A DNA stretch of 9,138 nt from Alphaproteobacteria bacterium (GTDB lineage: Bacteria; Pseudomonadota; Alphaproteobacteria; Rhizobiales; Aestuariivirgaceae): assembly GCA_026400595.1 (NCBI GenBank), contig JAPLOT010000101.1, forward strand, positions 1 through 9,138, read 5' to 3'. The notes below the pieces were generated by a model. That model saw only the letters and a list, made by a program, of their open reading frames with translations. It had not been told where the DNA came from and did not search any database. Below are positions 1-5,805 of this stretch, piece by piece. How positions within the stretch are numbered: position 1 is the stretch's first letter; the number at the start of each line of letters is the position of its first letter. The position numbers were made by a program, and so were the translations under genes.

Positions 1-1
1 C

Positions 2-838
2 AGCGCCGGCGCGAAGGCCTCGGGCCTCGTCGGCCCCCAGACGATCCGGGCCTTGAACGGCGAGGAGACGATCAATTATGCCGCCACCATTCTGAACAAC
101 ATGGAACGTTTGCGCTGGCTTCCCAAGGACCTGGGCAAACGCCATGTCTTCGTCAACCAGCCGGCCTTTTCCGTGCGGGTGATGGACAACGGCAAGGAGA
201 CCTGGAACAGCCGCGTGATCGTGGGAAAGCCCAACACCCAGACATCGGTGTTCCACGACGAGATGGAAACCGTGGTGTTCAACCCCTCCTGGGGCGTTCC
301 GCAATCGATTATTGCAAACGAATACCTGCCCAAACTGCGGCGTGACCCAGGCTATCTCGACCGGATCGGGTTCAAGGTGGTCAACCAGAAGGGCAAGGTC
401 GTCAGCTCAAGGTCAGTCAACTGGCGCGCCTATGGCAGGAAGATTCCGTACGGGATCCATCAACCTCCTGGAAGCGATAACGCATTGGGTGAACTGAAAT
501 TTTTGTTCCCCAACAGCCATGACATCTACATGCATGACACGCCGAATCGGGAGCTTTTCGAGAAGGATGTCCGGACATTCAGTCATGGCTGCGTCCGGGT
601 GCAGAACCCCCGGGAATTTGCCGCCGTGCTCTTGGGCTGGGATAGCGCCAAGATCGACGAGTACGTCTCCACGCATGGCAGCGAAAACGTGAAGCTGCCA
701 GCTAAAGTGCCGGTACATCTCACCTATTTCACCGCCTGGCCCGGCGAAGACGGACAGATCAAATTCTACGCGGACATTTATGGCCGCGACAAGGCCATGG
801 AAAATGCCCGTTCCGCCATAACCTTGGCCCAACGTTAA
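2..838 (+). CDS. L,D-transpeptidase, YcbB/LdtD type (5' end outside window)
   Basis: Periplasmic enzyme that makes 3-3 (meso-DAP to meso-DAP) peptidoglycan crosslinks. The reading frame is open from base 2, so the gene starts upstream. The first visible residues (SGLVGPQTIRALN) match the end of a PG_binding_1 domain. An NMERLRWLP linker and then the YkuD catalytic domain follow. The active site is clear: YMHDTP, then FSHGCVRV, with the nucleophilic cysteine codon at 590-592. The stretch VVFNPSWGVPQSI and the NALGELKFLFPN block are typical of the larger YcbB-like members rather than of short YkuD proteins. The stop is TAA at 836-838. The ATG or TTG codons near the left edge are internal, so they should not be taken as the start. 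Signal peptide and N-terminal domain are not visible. The next gene downstream encodes another putative wall enzyme. Confidence 0.93.
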   Translation, partial: SAGAKASGLVGPQTIRALNGEETINYAATILNNMERLRWLPKDLGKRHVFVNQPAFSVRVMDNGKETWNSRVIVGKPNTQTSVFHDEMETVVFNPSWGVPQSIIANEYLPKLRRDPGYLDRIGFKVVNQKGKVVSSRSVNWRAYGRKIPYGIHQPPGSDNALGELKFLFPNSHDIYMHDTPNRELFEKDVRTFSHGCVRVQNPREFAAVLLGWDSAKIDEYVSTHGSENVKLPAKVPVHLTYFTAWPGEDGQIKFYADIYGRDKAMENARSAITLAQR

Positions 839-895
839 CCACTAGCTCGCTTTTTGTCTGTTTCCACCGCTGTATTCGGGCACATTTGATTTGAA

Positions 896-912
896 TTAAA
901 TGCTTGTTAAAC
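896..912. promoter_or_regulatory. Candidate CtrA-binding box, TTAA-N7-TTAA
   Basis: TTAA at 896-899 and TTAA at 907-910 are separated by exactly seven bases and followed by AC. This fits the CtrA full-site consensus TTAA-N7-TTAAC known from Caulobacter and relatives, with one extra A before the C. It lies in the AT-rich gap between the L,D-transpeptidase and the DUF882 gene. A TTAACC half-site also overlaps the transpeptidase stop (835-840). A GATTC (CcrM-type GANTC) site is at 974-978. I see no convincing sigma-70 hexamer pair around the box. Binding is inferred from the motif alone. Confidence 0.45.
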
Positions 913-934
913 ATGATCGTTCACCATCATCCAG

Positions 935-955
935 AAGGCGCCTCATGGTCGCCTT
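935..955 (+). promoter_or_regulatory. Leader hairpin overlapping a ribosome-binding site
   Basis: AAGGCG (935-940) and CGCCTT (950-955) form a perfect 6-bp inverted repeat with a 9-base loop, followed by the T-rich ATTGTTGTT. It could be a weak terminator for the upstream L,D-transpeptidase. It could also be a leader hairpin: its left arm contains the AAGG that would serve the short ORF starting at 945, and its loop contains that ATG. The two uses are not exclusive, and neither is shown by sequence alone. Confidence 0.3.
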
Positions 956-1058
956 ATTGTTGTTCGAAACGCGGATTCAGTGTAAGCGGGCTTCATGGCC
1001 TGCTGGCAGCCTGGACTGGGCACCAGAGGAACCGGTAAACCGGTTGTGTGTGGGGTAA
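945..1058 (+). CDS. Possible 37-residue leader ORF coupled to the DUF882 gene
   Basis: An ATG at 945 is preceded by AGAAGG with a 6-base spacing. It opens a 37-codon frame that ends in TAA at 1056-1058. The final A of the stop is the first A of the preferred DUF882 ATG, giving a TAATG overlap typical of translational coupling. The peptide begins MVALLLFETR and is rich in Trp, Cys and Pro. I do not recognise it, and it has no run of a single amino acid as in classic attenuator peptides. It may be a coupling device rather than a functional peptide, or a chance ORF. Conservation is untested. Confidence 0.3.
   Translation: MVALLLFETRIQCKRASWPAGSLDWAPEEPVNRLCVG
1030..1045 (+). repeat. Inverted repeat AACCGG-TAAA-CCGGTT
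   Basis: A perfect 6-bp inverted repeat with a 4-base loop ends 12 bases before the preferred DUF882 start at 1058. In RNA it would be a short stable stem-loop close to the initiation site. In DNA it could be an operator. A ribosome translating the ORF that starts at 945 would unwind it. Confidence 0.35.
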
Positions 1059-2572
1059 TGAGTTTGGATTGCAGGGAAGCCGGACAGCGCAAGACATTGC
1101 TTACGCGTTGCAAGAAAATACTCGCCTCCACCGCCGTTGCCGCCGTCATGACGGCCGGCCTGTGGTTCGGTTTGGCCGATTCAGCGGTTTCGGGTGGCGA
1201 AACCCGTACCATCTCCCTTTACATGGTGCATACGGGCGAGAGCCTGAAAGTCACCTACATGAAGAACGGAAAGTACATTCCGTCCGCCATGAAGAAGATC
1301 AACTACATCCTGCGCGACTGGCGCCGGAACGAAGTCATCACGATTTCCACGAAGACAATCGACCTGATGTGGGAACTGCACGCTGACCTCGGCTCCAAGC
1401 GTCCCATCCATATCGTCAGCGGCTATCGCTCGCCCAAGACCAATGCCTTCCTGAAGAAGGTTGGCCGCAACGTGGCCCGCAAGAGCCAGCACATGGTCGG
1501 CAAGGCCATCGACATCTACTTCCCCGACATCCCCTCCGAGAAGATCCGCAACAGCGCCCTGGTTCGCCAGATCGGCGGCGTCGGATACTATCGCAGCGGC
1601 GGCGGCCCCACTGGTTTCGTCCATGTCGATTCCGGCCGTATCCGTCACTGGGGACCTGCCATCAGCAATTCCCAGATGGCGAAGATCATGCGCGACTACA
1701 AGAAGACGGTCGGCGCGCGCCGCGGCAAGGCCAACATGATTGCCATTCCTGAGGAGGATGACGGCCTGCCGCAGTCGGATGGACCGTTCCAGACCGCCGA
1801 GGCAACGGGCAAGAAGAAGAAGATTCCGCTCGAAACCGCCTACTCGACAGAGGATGACGAGCTCGCCGAAATGGCCGATGCCGCCAGCAAGGAAAAGCCC
1901 AAGGCCAAGGTGGACGTCCCGGTTGCCGAGGCTGCCGGAGAAGTTCCGGAAGGAATCGTCAAGGCCTATCCCATTCCCAAGCCGCGTCCCAAGCCCATCG
2001 AGGTGCTGATGCTGGCCGCGGTGAACATGGATATTCCCGCAGACGCGACCATTCAGCCCGCCGCCGCGCCAGCGCCAAGCTTCGACGGCAAGTCCAAGGC
2101 CTCGCCGGTTGCCGACACCAACATGGGCGTCGTGATCTCGGCCGAGACGATGCGCGATGTCTCTTCCGACGAACAGATCTCCAACACAGATGCGAAGGCC
2201 AGCTTCGCCGCACAGCTGCGCGACGGAACGGCTGAAGATGTTCCGATGATCAAGCCGATCACCACCGCGTCGGCCGCGGGGCAGGATATCTTCTGGTTCC
2301 AGCAGATCATCTTCAACAGCGATGCAGCGGTGCGCCGAGACGGGGCTCCGCAGCCATTCGGCGAGTCGCTGGCGGGTCTTCTGCCCGGCATCGAAGAAGC
2401 CGAAGCGGCGCCAACAGACGACATGCCGAAACTCGCGGTCGCCGGCACGCCGGAAGTGGCGGTTGGCAAGGGCGACATGCTGGTGGTGAACCGCGAGGGC
2501 AAGGGCAGCCTTATGATGGATGCGCCGGCGGTGGTGGCAAAGACCCAGAAGCTGGGCCAGATCAATCAGTAG
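1058..2572 (+). CDS. Exported DUF882 / M15-like putative peptidoglycan peptidase
   Basis: The predicted mature protein is periplasmic. After a basic N-terminus comes a hydrophobic segment (about residues 21-41, ILASTAVAAVMTAGLWFGLA) that acts as a signal or anchor. Residues about 50-205 form the DUF882 domain, related to zinc D,D-carboxypeptidases of family M15. SGYRSPKTN is followed by SQHMVGKAIDIYF and FVHVDSG, so the H...D...H zinc-ligand pattern (H145, D152, H189) is kept. The remaining 300 or so residues look disordered: Ala/Pro/charged, with a PIPKPRPKP stretch near residues 305-313. The substrate is inferred. I chose ATG 1058 because it overlaps the stop of a preceding short ORF and still leaves a good signal sequence. 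An in-frame ATG at 995 adds 21 residues that do not look like an N-region and has only a weak GCGGG upstream. A TTG at 1097 is also possible. Confidence 0.9.
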   Translation: MSLDCREAGQRKTLLTRCKKILASTAVAAVMTAGLWFGLADSAVSGGETRTISLYMVHTGESLKVTYMKNGKYIPSAMKKINYILRDWRRNEVITISTKTIDLMWELHADLGSKRPIHIVSGYRSPKTNAFLKKVGRNVARKSQHMVGKAIDIYFPDIPSEKIRNSALVRQIGGVGYYRSGGGPTGFVHVDSGRIRHWGPAISNSQMAKIMRDYKKTVGARRGKANMIAIPEEDDGLPQSDGPFQTAEATGKKKKIPLETAYSTEDDELAEMADAASKEKPKAKVDVPVAEAAGEVPEGIVKAYPIPKPRPKPIEVLMLAAVNMDIPADATIQPAAAPAPSFDGKSKASPVADTNMGVVISAETMRDVSSDEQISNTDAKASFAAQLRDGTAEDVPMIKPITTASAAGQDIFWFQQIIFNSDAAVRRDGAPQPFGESLAGLLPGIEEAEAAPTDDMPKLAVAGTPEVAVGKGDMLVVNREGKGSLMMDAPAVVAKTQKLGQINQ

Positions 2573-2597
2573 GTTTCAACACCCGTCTTGAAACTGC

Positions 2598-2628
2598 GAG
2601 AGGCGGCCTCAGGCCGCCTCTTCCGTTT
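2598..2628. terminator. Bidirectional terminator between DUF882 and gapR
   Basis: A perfect 9-bp stem (2600-2608 with 2612-2620, GAGGCGGCC / GGCCGCCTC) has a three-base loop. On the plus strand it is followed by TCTTCCGTTT, a weak T-rich tail, 28 bases after the DUF882 stop. On the minus strand the left arm encodes the last three residues of GapR and the loop is its TGA stop. The tail on that side (TCGCAGTTTC) is poor. The convergent position supports a shared terminator. Confidence 0.6.
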
Positions 2629-2881
2629 CGCCGGGGACCATGCCCAGCGCGGCGAGGTAGAGATCGAGCATGGACTGCTCTTCTTCGCGCTCCGCGGCTT
2701 CCTTCTTGCGCAGCGAGATCACCTTGCGCAGGATCTTGGTATCAAACCCATTGGCCTTGGCCTCGGCGTAGACTTCCTTGATGTCGCCGGCGATCGTCTT
2801 CTTCTCTTCCTCGAGCCTTTCGATGCGCTCGACCAGCGAACGAAGCTGGCCTTGCGCGAAAGTGGTCTTGGTGCTTGGCAT
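2609..2881 (-). CDS. gapR: GapR family DNA-binding protein (DUF2312)
   Basis: Small nucleoid-associated protein. In Caulobacter, GapR binds AT-rich and overtwisted DNA, supports replication and cell-cycle progression, and stimulates topoisomerases. The protein has 90 residues, the normal length. A basic N-terminus and heptad-rich coiled coil (about residues 10-45, with VERIERLEEEKKTIAGDIKE) is followed by the conserved GFDTKILRKVISLRKK (45-60), an acidic linker and a short C-terminal helix. The start is supported by CGGAG seven bases upstream of ATG 2881. It is the last gene of a minus-strand group, 14 bases after the DUF1244 stop, and ends inside a terminator hairpin. Confidence 0.92.
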   Translation of the reverse strand: MPSTKTTFAQGQLRSLVERIERLEEEKKTIAGDIKEVYAEAKANGFDTKILRKVISLRKKEAAEREEEQSMLDLYLAALGMVPGETEEAA

Positions 2882-2895
2882 CGTGAACTCCGGGA

Positions 2896-3195
2896 TTAGT
2901 GCTTGTGTGTTTTTTCAAGGGCCTGTTTCTGGCTTGCAGTGGCTTCGCCTTGATACCTCGCCTTCCAGTCTTCATAGGGCATGCCATAGACCATCTGCCG
3001 TACAACCTCGCGCGTGACGGGAACGCCCCGCTCCCTTGCTGCATCCTCGAACCAGTTCGCGAGGCAGTTGCGGCAGAAGCCGGCAAGATTCATCAGGTCA
3101 ATGTTCTGCACATCCGTGCGCTGCCGCAAGTGCTCCAGAAGCCGGCGATAGGCCGCCGCCTCCAGCTCTGTTCGGGTCTTGTCATCCATGTCCAT
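2896..3195 (-). CDS. DUF1244 family protein
   Basis: Small cytoplasmic protein of unknown function, 99 residues, with no signal peptide or membrane segment. The family signature is LAGFCRNCLANWF (about residues 38-50), containing a CxxC pair that could bind metal or be redox active. VYGMPYEDWKARYQ follows near residues 69-82. The C-terminal KTHKH is basic. The start at 3195 overlaps the end of the amidohydrolase gene by 14 bases, which points to coupled translation, with AGG of GGCAGG a short distance upstream. A second in-frame ATG two codons later (3189) is equally possible. It lies between the amidohydrolase and gapR in one operon. I recall this family being common in alpha- and gammaproteobacteria, but know no established role. 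Confidence 0.88.
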   Translation of the reverse strand: MDMDDKTRTELEAAAYRRLLEHLRQRTDVQNIDLMNLAGFCRNCLANWFEDAARERGVPVTREVVRQMVYGMPYEDWKARYQGEATASQKQALEKTHKH

Positions 3196-3964
3196 CCGGA
3201 ACCTGCCTCACGCGCGGAGGGTCATTTAGAATGGCTTGCAGAACCCGCGCCACACGTTCCACCCATTCATCCACACCTGATTTGGTGGCGATCAGGTCCT
3301 GGCGCAACTCGATCAGTCCATGCGGCAGACCACGCCGGTTTGCATGGGTGTCGATGGTGTCGCCTTCCAATGCGCCATGATAGGGTTCGTTGTCGCCGAC
3401 GACGATTCCGCCCTGTGCAGCAAAGCCCTGCATCATGGCCTGCGCCGTCGCCGCATCCTGGTCCCAGAGAATGCCGACATGCCAGGGCCGCGGCGTGGAT
3501 TTCCAGCTTGGCGTGAAGCTGTGGAGGCTCACGATGAAGGGCGTCACCCCGGCCGACAGCATGGCCTCGATCTCCGCCGCGATGGCGGCGTGGTAGGGCC
3601 TGTGAAAGCGCGCAATGCGGCGCTGGCGTTCGGCCTCGTCGATCCGGCTGTTCCCCGGAACCACGGCCCCGTCCGACAGGCGCATGATGAGGGTCGGGTC
3701 ATCCATGCCGCGGTTGGGGTCGATCAGCAGGCGCGAATAGCAGGACAAAATCGCCGTCGCCCCGAGGCAGGCCGCAAGGCCCATTACCACCTCGCGGGCG
3801 CCGATGTCGTAGGCGATGTGTCGTTCGAACTGCTGGGCCGGAAGACCGAGGTCGCCATACTCGGGCGGCAGCGCATTCGAGGCATGATCGCAGAGGATGA
3901 GCAGCCTGCTTCCGGCCTTGCCTGGCACCCGCTCAAATGACCGAAAAGCAATGTTATTTGCCAT
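3182..3964 (-). CDS. N-formylglutamate amidohydrolase family enzyme
   Basis: Zinc-type amidohydrolase family (N-formylglutamate deformylase, HutG-like; PF05013), 260 residues, cytoplasmic. Visible family blocks are LILCDHASNALP (residues 22-33), AYDIGARE (51-58), SRLLIDPNRG (77-86), IVSLHSFTP (144-152) and DTHANRRGLPHGLIELRQD (205-223). H27, H148 and the ELRQD segment probably carry metal or substrate ligands. No other histidine-degradation gene is nearby, so the physiological substrate may not be N-formylglutamate, and I give no hut symbol. It is the first gene of the minus-strand operon with DUF1244 and gapR. No clear Shine-Dalgarno precedes ATG 3964, and the best promoter places transcription start almost at the ATG. 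Confidence 0.9.
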   Translation of the reverse strand: MANNIAFRSFERVPGKAGSRLLILCDHASNALPPEYGDLGLPAQQFERHIAYDIGAREVVMGLAACLGATAILSCYSRLLIDPNRGMDDPTLIMRLSDGAVVPGNSRIDEAERQRRIARFHRPYHAAIAAEIEAMLSAGVTPFIVSLHSFTPSWKSTPRPWHVGILWDQDAATAQAMMQGFAAQGGIVVGDNEPYHGALEGDTIDTHANRRGLPHGLIELRQDLIATKSGVDEWVERVARVLQAILNDPPRVRQVPDGHG

Positions 3965-3972
3965 GGACGTGC

Positions 3973-4001
3973 CATATAGATGAGGCTATTGGCTCCGTCA
4001 C
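3973..4001 (-). promoter_or_regulatory. Candidate sigma-70 promoter of the amidohydrolase-DUF1244-gapR operon
   Basis: Read on the minus strand, GTGACG (4001-3996) and TATATG (3978-3973) are separated by 17 bases. Each matches four of six consensus positions. Transcription would begin around 3966, only about two bases before the ATG at 3964. An inverted repeat GATGAGG-N15-CCTCATC (3979-3985 and 4001-4007) lies across the spacer and the edge of the -35. Confidence 0.4.
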
Positions 4002-4007
4002 CTCATC
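3979..4007. repeat. Inverted repeat GATGAGG-N15-CCTCATC
   Basis: Perfect 7-base arms with 15 bases between, in the region between the divergent amidohydrolase and DUF1036 genes. One arm abuts the candidate -10 of the minus-strand promoter and the other touches its -35. The geometry suits an operator for a dimeric repressor, but no known regulator motif is recognised. Confidence 0.35.
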
Positions 4008-4024
4008 AGGCGGATCGCTGCGGG

Positions 4025-4041
4025 CGGACAAGGTTTGTCCG
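4025..4041. repeat. Inverted repeat CGGACAA-GGT-TTGTCCG
   Basis: Perfect 7-base arms with a GGT loop, 36-88 bases upstream of the possible DUF1036 starts. It could be a leader hairpin for DUF1036 or a protein-binding site. It is not followed by a T-tract, so a terminator is unlikely. Confidence 0.35.
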
Positions 4042-4112
4042 GCGCAGTTGACGCCGGATGGCCTAAGGGGAATGTTATGAGCGATTCGCGCAACACTGCG
4101 GGAGGCGGGACA

Positions 4113-4544
4113 ATGGTTCGAAAAGCGGCCCTCACGGCGGGGGCGCTCGGGATGCTGGGTGCTATGGCTCTACCCGCCCAGGCTGATCTGAAAATGTGCA
4201 ACAACACGACCAGCCGGGTTGGCGTGGCCCTCGGCTACAAGGACAAGGAAGGCTGGGCCACCGAGGGTTGGTGGACCATCGAGCCCGAGAAGTGCCTTCC
4301 GCTGCTCAAGGGCGCACTGATTGCCCGCTATTACTATGTCTTCGCCGTCGACTACGACAAGGGCGGTTCCTGGGGCGGCAAGGCCATGATGTGTACCCGC
4401 GACAAGGTCTTCACCATCCGGGGAATCGAGGATTGCGCTGGCCGCGGCTATCAGAAGACCGGCTTCTTCGAGGTGGATACCGGCGAGGAGACCGATTGGA
4501 CCGTGTCCCTGTCCGGCGAGAAGACCACGCAAGGACAACAATAG
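4113..4544 (+). CDS. Exported DUF1036 family protein
   Basis: Secreted or periplasmic protein of unknown function. MVRK, a hydrophobic stretch and PAQA form a signal peptide with cleavage expected after residue 24 (AQA|DLKMCNN). The mature domain carries family blocks: NTTSRVGVALGYKDKEGW, EGWWTIEP, ARYYYVFAVDYDKGGSWGG and FTIRGIEDC. It has four cysteines (C29, C61, C94, C108), suggesting two disulfides. I chose ATG 4113 because GGAGG lies seven bases upstream and it gives a textbook signal peptide. ATG 4077, with AAGGGG six bases upstream, adds 12 residues and is a realistic alternative. Only three bases separate the stop from the pyruvate kinase start, so the two were probably cotranscribed. 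Confidence 0.88.
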   Translation: MVRKAALTAGALGMLGAMALPAQADLKMCNNTTSRVGVALGYKDKEGWATEGWWTIEPEKCLPLLKGALIARYYYVFAVDYDKGGSWGGKAMMCTRDKVFTIRGIEDCAGRGYQKTGFFEVDTGEETDWTVSLSGEKTTQGQQ

Positions 4545-4547
4545 ACC

Positions 4548-5775
4548 GTGCGACGTAACCGCAAGGCCAAGATCGTGGCCACCCTCGGTCCGGCCTCATC
4601 TTCGCCCGAGAACATTCGTCTTCGATACCGACAAGACCCCCGGCAATGCCACGCGCGTCTACCTCCCGCATCCGGAAATCTTCGCCGGCGCCAAGGAAGG
4701 CGACAACCTCCTGCTCAACGACGGGCGGTTGCGCGTCGAAATCATCAATGTGGAGTTCGACCGGCTGACCACGCGGGTGATCTTCGGCGGCACGCTGTCC
4801 GATCGCAAGGGCGTCAATCTCCCCGACACGGTCATTCCGATTCCGGCACTGACCGCGAAGGACCGCTCTGATCTTGAAGCAGCGGCCGAAGCCGGCGTCG
4901 ACTGGATCGCCCTGTCATTCGTGCAGCGCCCGGACGACGTGGCCGAAGCGCGCAAGCTGATTGCCGGACGCGCCGGCGTCATGGCCAAGATCGAGAAGCC
5001 CGCGGCCCTTCATTGCCTCGACGACATCCTCGAGATTGCCGATGGCCTCATGGTTGCCCGCGGCGACCTGGGCGTCGAACTGCCGCTCGAGGCCGTGCCC
5101 GGCAAGCAGAAGCTGATCACGCGCGCCGCGCGCCGCATGGGAAAGCCGGTGATCGTCGCCACGCAGATGCTGGAATCGATGATTGTGGAGCCGGTGCCGA
5201 CTCGCGCGGAAGTGTCCGACGTCGCCACTGCCGTCTACGAAGGCGCCGATGCCATCATGCTGTCGGCGGAGAGCGCCACGGGAGCATGGCCGGACAAGGC
5301 CGTGGCGACCATGGACCGTATCGCGCGCGAAGTGGAGCGCGACAGCCTCTATCGCGGCATCATCACCGCACAACGCTACGAGCCGCAGGCGACAAGCGCC
5401 GACGCCATTTCGGGCGCGGCCCGCACCATCTCGGAAACCCTCAAGCTGGCGGCGATCGTCTGTTTCACCGGCTCCGGATCGACCGGCGTGCGCATGTCGC
5501 GCGAAAGACCCGAGACGCCGGTGATTGCCCTTACGCCGATCCCCGCAACGGCCCGCCGCCTCGCTCTCGTCTGGGGTCTTCACTGCGTGCTGACCGAAGA
5601 CGCCAAGGACCTCGACGACATGGTCTCACGTGCGGCCCGCATTGCCGTCGATGAAGGCTTTGCCGAACCAGGCCAGCGTATCATCATCACGGCCGGCGTC
5701 CCGCTGGGAACCCCCGGCGCAACCAACATGCTGCGGATCGCCTATGTGGGCAGGAACGGGGCGACAGGAAACTGA
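4548..5775 (+). pseudogene. pyk: Pyruvate kinase, disrupted by an internal deletion and frameshift
   Basis: Pyruvate kinase (phosphoenolpyruvate + ADP to pyruvate + ATP; last step of glycolysis). From GTG 4548, MRRNRKAKIVATLGPASS is the normal N-terminus. After about 4614 the protein continues only in another frame, as TFVFDTDKTPGNATRVYLP and onward to the TGA at 5773-5775. The missing part is about 65 residues (roughly 200 bp), including the R-x-N-x-SH block and DLQGPK, which carry substrate, potassium and metal contacts. The rest is intact: MAKIEKP, MVARGDLGVELP, VATQMLESM, and PTRAEVSDVATAVYEGADA. About 387 codons remain open with no stop, so damage is recent or artificial. A TTG at 4729 could start a 348-residue fragment, which would lack essential catalytic residues. 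AAGGA lies 12 bases before the GTG. It follows DUF1036 by three bases. Confidence 0.85.
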
Positions 5776-5776
5776 C

Positions 5777-5805
5777 GGCCTGACCCCCTCAGCGGTCAGA
5801 TGGCC
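5777..5805. terminator. Possible bidirectional terminator hairpin between pyk and the TPR gene
   Basis: GGCCTGACC (5777-5785) pairs with GGTCA (5794-5798) and, across a three-base bulge, GGCC (5802-5805), with an 8-base loop. The convergent gene ends are only 20 bases apart and the TPR stop codon lies in the right arm. There is no T-tract on either side, so efficiency is doubtful. Confidence 0.35.

Noticed and set aside
413..832. 139-codon antisense frame inside the L,D-transpeptidase gene
   Set aside because: It lies wholly opposite the catalytic domain of a recognised gene and shows no family motif.
995..1057. ATG 995 as the start of the DUF882 gene
   Set aside because: The added 21 residues (MACWQPGLGT...) do not look like a signal-peptide N-region, and the upstream GCGGG is weak. 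ATG 1058 in a TAATG overlap is preferred, though 995 is not excluded.
1181..1648. 155-codon antisense frame opposite the DUF882 domain
   Set aside because: The repetitive Ala/Asp/Val composition is typical of a shadow frame. The sense strand encodes the conserved zinc-ligand domain.
3182..3964. Histidine utilisation (hut) locus
   Set aside because: Only the amidohydrolase family member is present. No hutH, hutU, hutI or regulator is nearby, so the pathway assignment is not supported.
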